Source: Gracilaria caudata | Lineage: Eukaryota > Rhodophyta > Florideophyceae > Gracilariales > Gracilariaceae | Direction: 5' to 3' | Assembly: GCA_030374735.1 (NCBI GenBank) | Contig: JASCIV010000921.1 | Span: 1 to 10,244, forward strand | Length of the DNA stretch: 10,244 bases | In this document: in pieces, positions 7,501 to 10,244 of the stretch | Layout: every line of letters starts with the position of its first letter | Position numbering within the stretch: the first letter of the stretch is position 1 | Translations under genes and position numbers: made by a program | The notes under the pieces: generated by a model | What the model saw: the letters and a program-made list of their open reading frames with translations, nothing else | What the model was told of the DNA's origin: nothing | Databases searched by the model: none

Positions 7501-10244
7501 CACTGGGTTTAAAATCATCCGGATCCTGCGTAACTGTCCATGTAGATAGGTGACTGGCTGTAGGTCGAGCAGTGGGAACAGAATGTCCGTCGTTCACTTT
7601 CTGGAGTTTCGAAGGGGGTCCGGTTTCCTGAGAACCATTCCCTCGTTCTGTCTTTGTCACTAGCTCACCAGCATTTTCGGCTTCTGTCGGCCCATCTCTT
7701 GGTCTCTTCTTCTGTCCAGACACAACGTTATCTTCAGTGGTCTCTGGTTTCGATCTGGATAGATTTTTTCTTCGTGTTTCCTCCCATGACAAGATGAGAT
7801 CAACCAGATCCAATCCTAGCCTTCGGTTTTCAGGAGCAGCATTCACACTCAGAGCAAATTTGCTCAAAGAGTTCACCATAAAAGGCATAAACTGGGCTCT
7901 AGATGAGAAGAAAAGTTGTGGATGGCGAGCCATTATTTGCCATATATGCACTAGATTCTGGACGCTGTGCCCTTCTTCCAGCAGGATCTTCTTGGTATAG
8001 CGGATCCATATTGGGTATTTGTGATCAGCAAGATAATTTGACAAATGCCTCGGAAGCACAGGCATAAGAGTGTCAACCGCTCGCTGAACAAGATTTCTGC
8101 CATCGATTTGACAAGCGCGAAGCAGAGCAACATATACTTGCAGTACCAGCTTCGTTGGGGCTTGGTACGACTCAAAAAACTGGGTCACTGCTATGAAAGC
8201 CCAAAACTTCGCAGTGGACTCTTCCCGCTTCAGGTTATTCCATCCAAACCTAATTAGTTGTTTTCGATATCGACCTATCTCATTGGGCGTATGTTTGATT
8301 AGGACAGTTGCAAGCCGTAGAAGTTCCACACTGAGGAGTTCATCATAACACCGCAAGGTTTCATCTGACTGATCTAGTATATCAGTGACAATCTTCTGAA
8401 TGAGCTCTGAGTCAATAGAATCTACATTTCTCACATCTTCAGGAACAGAAAAATCCTTGACTGGCACCGCTAATAAGCTTCCGTCATTATTCTTGGACAC
8501 CTGGGCTCCGTCGGCCCTTTTCTTCCCATCAGTTTCTTTTGTTTCATCATGCGTCTTTGAAGCCACCTTTTCATCTTTCAATTCAAGTTTGGATATTGTT
8601 TCACTTGGTGCTGGAATTGCTGATGGTTTAGAAGACGAATTTGTCCCTTTTAGAAGATCTGAACCTGTTCCAGTATCCCTATTCTTCAAATGATGGGATA
8701 GTAACGGGATGATAATGTAATGCAAGGCATGAAGCTTTCGTTCTTGAGATGTTGAACCATCCATAAATATTGCAAAGAATTTCTTCAGGATAGAGTTCTT
8801 CGAAGGAGTTGGAGTAGTCTGGGTGACAGTACTCTCAAGAAACCGTTTCACGAACGTGAAGTCACAAGTTGTACGAAATGAAAACACGGCCAGGAGCTCA
8901 AAAAGAATATTCACCTCATTCTGGAAGGTCATGCAATATCTTATGAAAATCTGGGCTATAGTTTTCAGTTCTTGAACCCGAAAAGAAGAAGAGGGATCTT
9001 GGCGTGACATCTCGCTGCACCTCGAAATTGTCTTCCAGTAAGATATGAGAGTACCCATTATAACTGGATCAGATCCAAGCCACTTGGGGTCGCTCTTTGA
9101 TAGTAGATCAAGCAAGGCGATCATGTGCAAGTTTTTTCCACCCCCACCATCTTGATGGAAATGCGAGGGAGAAAAGAGTTGTTTTGGATTGCCCATTAGA
9201 TTCGTTCTTAGACGAATAGCTTCCTTTGTGCCAATTAAAACAAAGAAAAGTTGGAGAACCTTTTCATCTCCCATGCGAGACAACAAAAACTCCGAGGCCT
9301 TGGCTGCGTGTTGGTCACAATACTTTAAAAGGGGTGCACGATAAGGTGATGTAGAGGCGCTCCTCGCATTTTTCAGTCCCAAATGTGCGGCACCAGGGGC
9401 TGCTAGAAGCAACACCGCTTCTAATCGAATAACCATGTCTACCACGCGTGGTAAGAACTTTGAGGCAGATGCAGGCAGCAAGTGAAACAGCTCAAGAATT
9501 GCAGCCGCAACTCTGGATTCGCTACCAATAGGAATTTTCTTTGCAGTTGAAATCTTTTCCGGTTCGGTCCATTTTTGAAGATGCTCGAGAAGTTTCTCTC
9601 CCAAGCTTATGTTGAACCAGTTTGAGAAAAGTTCTAAGATTCGGCTCAACCCTTGCAAGTAAGGAATATTCAACATCTTGTAGTCCCCAAGGTGAGACAG
9701 CATCGGTCTGAGATTTTGCTGCAAGAGCTCTTTCGGTCGCTGGTGTCTGTCTATAGCTTGTCGTAAACCTTGCTTAGAACTTTGTACAATCTGGGCATCC
9801 CTTGACTGAATGTTCTTGAAAAAACAGCCTATCGTGTTCTTGTACAAGGTGTCGTTCACAGGTTGCTTCAAATGTTCCGAACAATGGGTAGAGATGTTGC
9901 GAAGGACTTCAAGGACCTGCCGTTTCAGCAGCAGAAGCTGTCTAGTCGTAGCCGCATCGAGGTATTTGTTCTCGTGAATTTTATGCTTGAATGCGTCTTC
10001 CGATTCAGGAACAGGATCGAAAGAGTTGTTTTCCAACAAGTATATGCATTCAATAAGTATACACTCACGCAGTGGCGCCGAAAACAATTCTGCAGAAATG
10101 ACTGCCCCATCCAGCTCGAGGCAAAAGTTGATCGCTTCCAAATATCCCAACTGAAGAGCAATTGAATGTTGTCGAAGCGGTCTCTTTTGAAGTGGATTAA
10201 GGATGAATTTCTTCAACGGTATTATGAGTTCAGATATCTGACAG
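4478..10244 (-). CDS. TRA1: Tra1/TRRAP, HEAT region and first part of FAT domain, 5'-partial
   Basis: Scaffold subunit of SAGA and NuA4 that binds activators; a PIKK relative without kinase activity. The frame is open to the right edge; position 10216 is a TTG, not a start, and the N-terminus lies outside the window. Counting from 10216, strong matches include GLSRILELFSNWFN and LGEKLLEHLQKW at 189-216 and QEWEYLAETLWIKNAVELL at ~1437-1455, which corresponds to the animal QNWEAMGNHFWIKQCIELL segment near the FAT start; YQQLVELQESARI is at 1841-1853. Lys/Ser/Asp-rich linkers lie at ~510-600, 815-900, 965-1010, 1095-1130 and 1205-1270. No stop interrupts ~1,900 codons. Homology in this frame ends near residue 1880 (4577); the following ~32 residues, Cys-rich and ending MPLW at 4478, match nothing, while the true continuation is one frame away. 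Read literally, the product is a Tra1 without most of FAT, pseudokinase and FATC. Confidence 0.93.
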   Translation of the reverse strand, partial: CQISELIIPLKKFILNPLQKRPLRQHSIALQLGYLEAINFCLELDGAVISAELFSAPLRECILIECIYLLENNSFDPVPESEDAFKHKIHENKYLDAATTRQLLLLKRQVLEVLRNISTHCSEHLKQPVNDTLYKNTIGCFFKNIQSRDAQIVQSSKQGLRQAIDRHQRPKELLQQNLRPMLSHLGDYKMLNIPYLQGLSRILELFSNWFNISLGEKLLEHLQKWTEPEKISTAKKIPIGSESRVAAAILELFHLLPASASKFLPRVVDMVIRLEAVLLLAAPGAAHLGLKNARSASTSPYRAPLLKYCDQHAAKASEFLLSRMGDEKVLQLFFVLIGTKEAIRLRTNLMGNPKQLFSPSHFHQDGGGGKNLHMIALLDLLSKSDPKWLGSDPVIMGTLISYWKTISRCSEMSRQDPSSSFRVQELKTIAQIFIRYCMTFQNEVNILFELLAVFSFRTTCDFTFVKRFLESTVTQTTPTPSKNSILKKFFAIFMDGSTSQERKLHALHYIIIPLLSHHLKNRDTGTGSDLLKGTNSSSKPSAIPAPSETISKLELKDEKVASKTHDETKETDGKKRADGAQVSKNNDGSLLAVPVKDFSVPEDVRNVDSIDSELIQKIVTDILDQSDETLRCYDELLSVELLRLATVLIKHTPNEIGRYRKQLIRFGWNNLKREESTAKFWAFIAVTQFFESYQAPTKLVLQVYVALLRACQIDGRNLVQRAVDTLMPVLPRHLSNYLADHKYPIWIRYTKKILLEEGHSVQNLVHIWQIMARHPQLFFSSRAQFMPFMVNSLSKFALSVNAAPENRRLGLDLVDLILSWEETRRKNLSRSKPETTEDNVVSGQKKRPRDGPTEAENAGELVTKTERGNGSQETGPPSKLQKVNDGHSVPTARPTASHLSTWTVTQDPDDFKPSASMVDLLASFLVQMPIRLTDQREASLITRRSLKLLENMIRLWPNVSIRLNFVEKLFTPIPSERQPVTLSAASSGKGPQNASTADNAGADSKTPKTTSSRNDKDQVRKRIAVRNSALVTSLLVSSVAAKHQGSKFVERNTTALRAFIQPSLSENSFSIASQFASLLPIVLENYKPNSSTSVPVKTGLLKNVAKREEQSKLGKNSTKQEQLTFDASAQNSASTQNQSQAWAIMFVKELHSAVETCLKSPDHRRNYCGLLVLKSVWTALPLEFLRYQDLLLKSLQRMTKEYISSRHASVIANATSSLIGVHSGGGRAQHPSDRNSATQAQVTSNVKAGNTKVQDGGGEMGKGIRVKTTEKDSQMRNSEVECLRLCLSMVGYYINSLDPTPKRHTLNTFGTLIEKCLDIDVLLELVKLVDGLVFWKPSSFPNQLSTKEPLTPKEKAQLLQKMGAFEKIKCQGSRELMDAYLSIILRTFKPLGESSSPRRPDPKLERVFMIGLKSYGSPLRQEFFNIYESAVGRSASVRLQYIVSKQEWEYLAETLWIKNAVELLISAIEKNHSTEFTGEPIAFPKLSHLDSDIVMKDVGEEVDPVSQKTQPGISDGVLHKLECSLESLRMEDFTKALISLVNCDHEIASRTWVQLVPQIWAQLTPSEQSGLGKSFALLLTKEYHYIQVTWPVNNIQTLLESIIHLQPLPCFRANVIRCLGSRWNGWHSALTYFERREADVRLRLAKDTISERTRNLLEGELEDIADSQVSIFLALQETDNLVGAWKTRARSQSTIQALSYEQMGLFADAQDVYAEVLGDNMSRVSNLDDAKDVSGNEVLFCEERWIECAKSLCQWEVLTEFSRTVVSPKLLHECLWRIPDWMALKDLLRKKPVQDSSKMPIHEAYVHLQENKLGSCETHTTEVFRQTMKKFASLPESADLDATGLILVQYQQLVELQESARILGELNALSRHGSEKFSVNQKIENVRMVFFLGVSVCLRLMSLCGFGMSCSCEGTMSMPLW

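Noticed and set aside
10238..10244. CTGTCAG on the - strand at the right edge as a 3' splice site
   Set aside because: The frame stays open through it and the upstream sequence is not in the window, so it cannot be judged.

Overview
The window is eukaryotic nuclear DNA. It holds two convergent protein genes: a multi-C2H2 zinc-finger gene on the + strand with a spliceosomal GT-AG intron, and on the - strand a very large gene for Tra1/TRRAP, the ~3,700-residue PIKK-family scaffold of SAGA and NuA4 histone acetyltransferase complexes. The species cannot be read from the sequence. A 5.7-kb exon without introns points to an intron-poor, compact genome. Several FAT and C-terminal motifs resemble the plant/algal Tra1 type as I recall it, so a unicellular alga is a reasonable but weak guess.

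Layout. Positions 2-1227 (+): 5'-truncated zinc-finger gene with a disordered Pro/Ala/Ser-rich N-terminal part, one 131-nt intron (773-903) and five C-X2-C-X12-H-X4-H fingers; the intron interrupts finger 2. Positions 1228-1262: a 35-nt gap between the two stop codons, G-rich on the - strand. Positions 1263-10244 (-): the Tra1/TRRAP locus, 5' end beyond the right edge. Positions 4478-10244 are one uninterrupted reading frame of about 1,920 codons covering HEAT repeats and the first part of the FAT domain. From about 4578 down to 1263, homology to the rest of FAT, the pseudokinase and the FATC tail continues without a gap until about 1950, but it moves through four reading frames and crosses at least seven in-frame stop codons.

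The main finding is this asymmetry: a clean 5' part and a broken 3' third. Two of the stops and one frame change sit where no intron can explain them: a TGA at a conserved Trp, a TAA in a conserved pseudokinase block, and a frame change in a stretch with no GT donor. Around 1950-1824 about 90 pseudokinase codons are also missing, close to a change in base composition near 1920. The last block (1263-1823) is again an intact frame ending in a typical FATC tail. This could be real decay of the C-terminal domains of a truncated Tra1, a chimeric or poorly polished assembly, or partly very short introns; the sequence favours real lesions or errors over introns. No RNA genes, mobile elements, CRISPR arrays or prokaryotic signals were seen.
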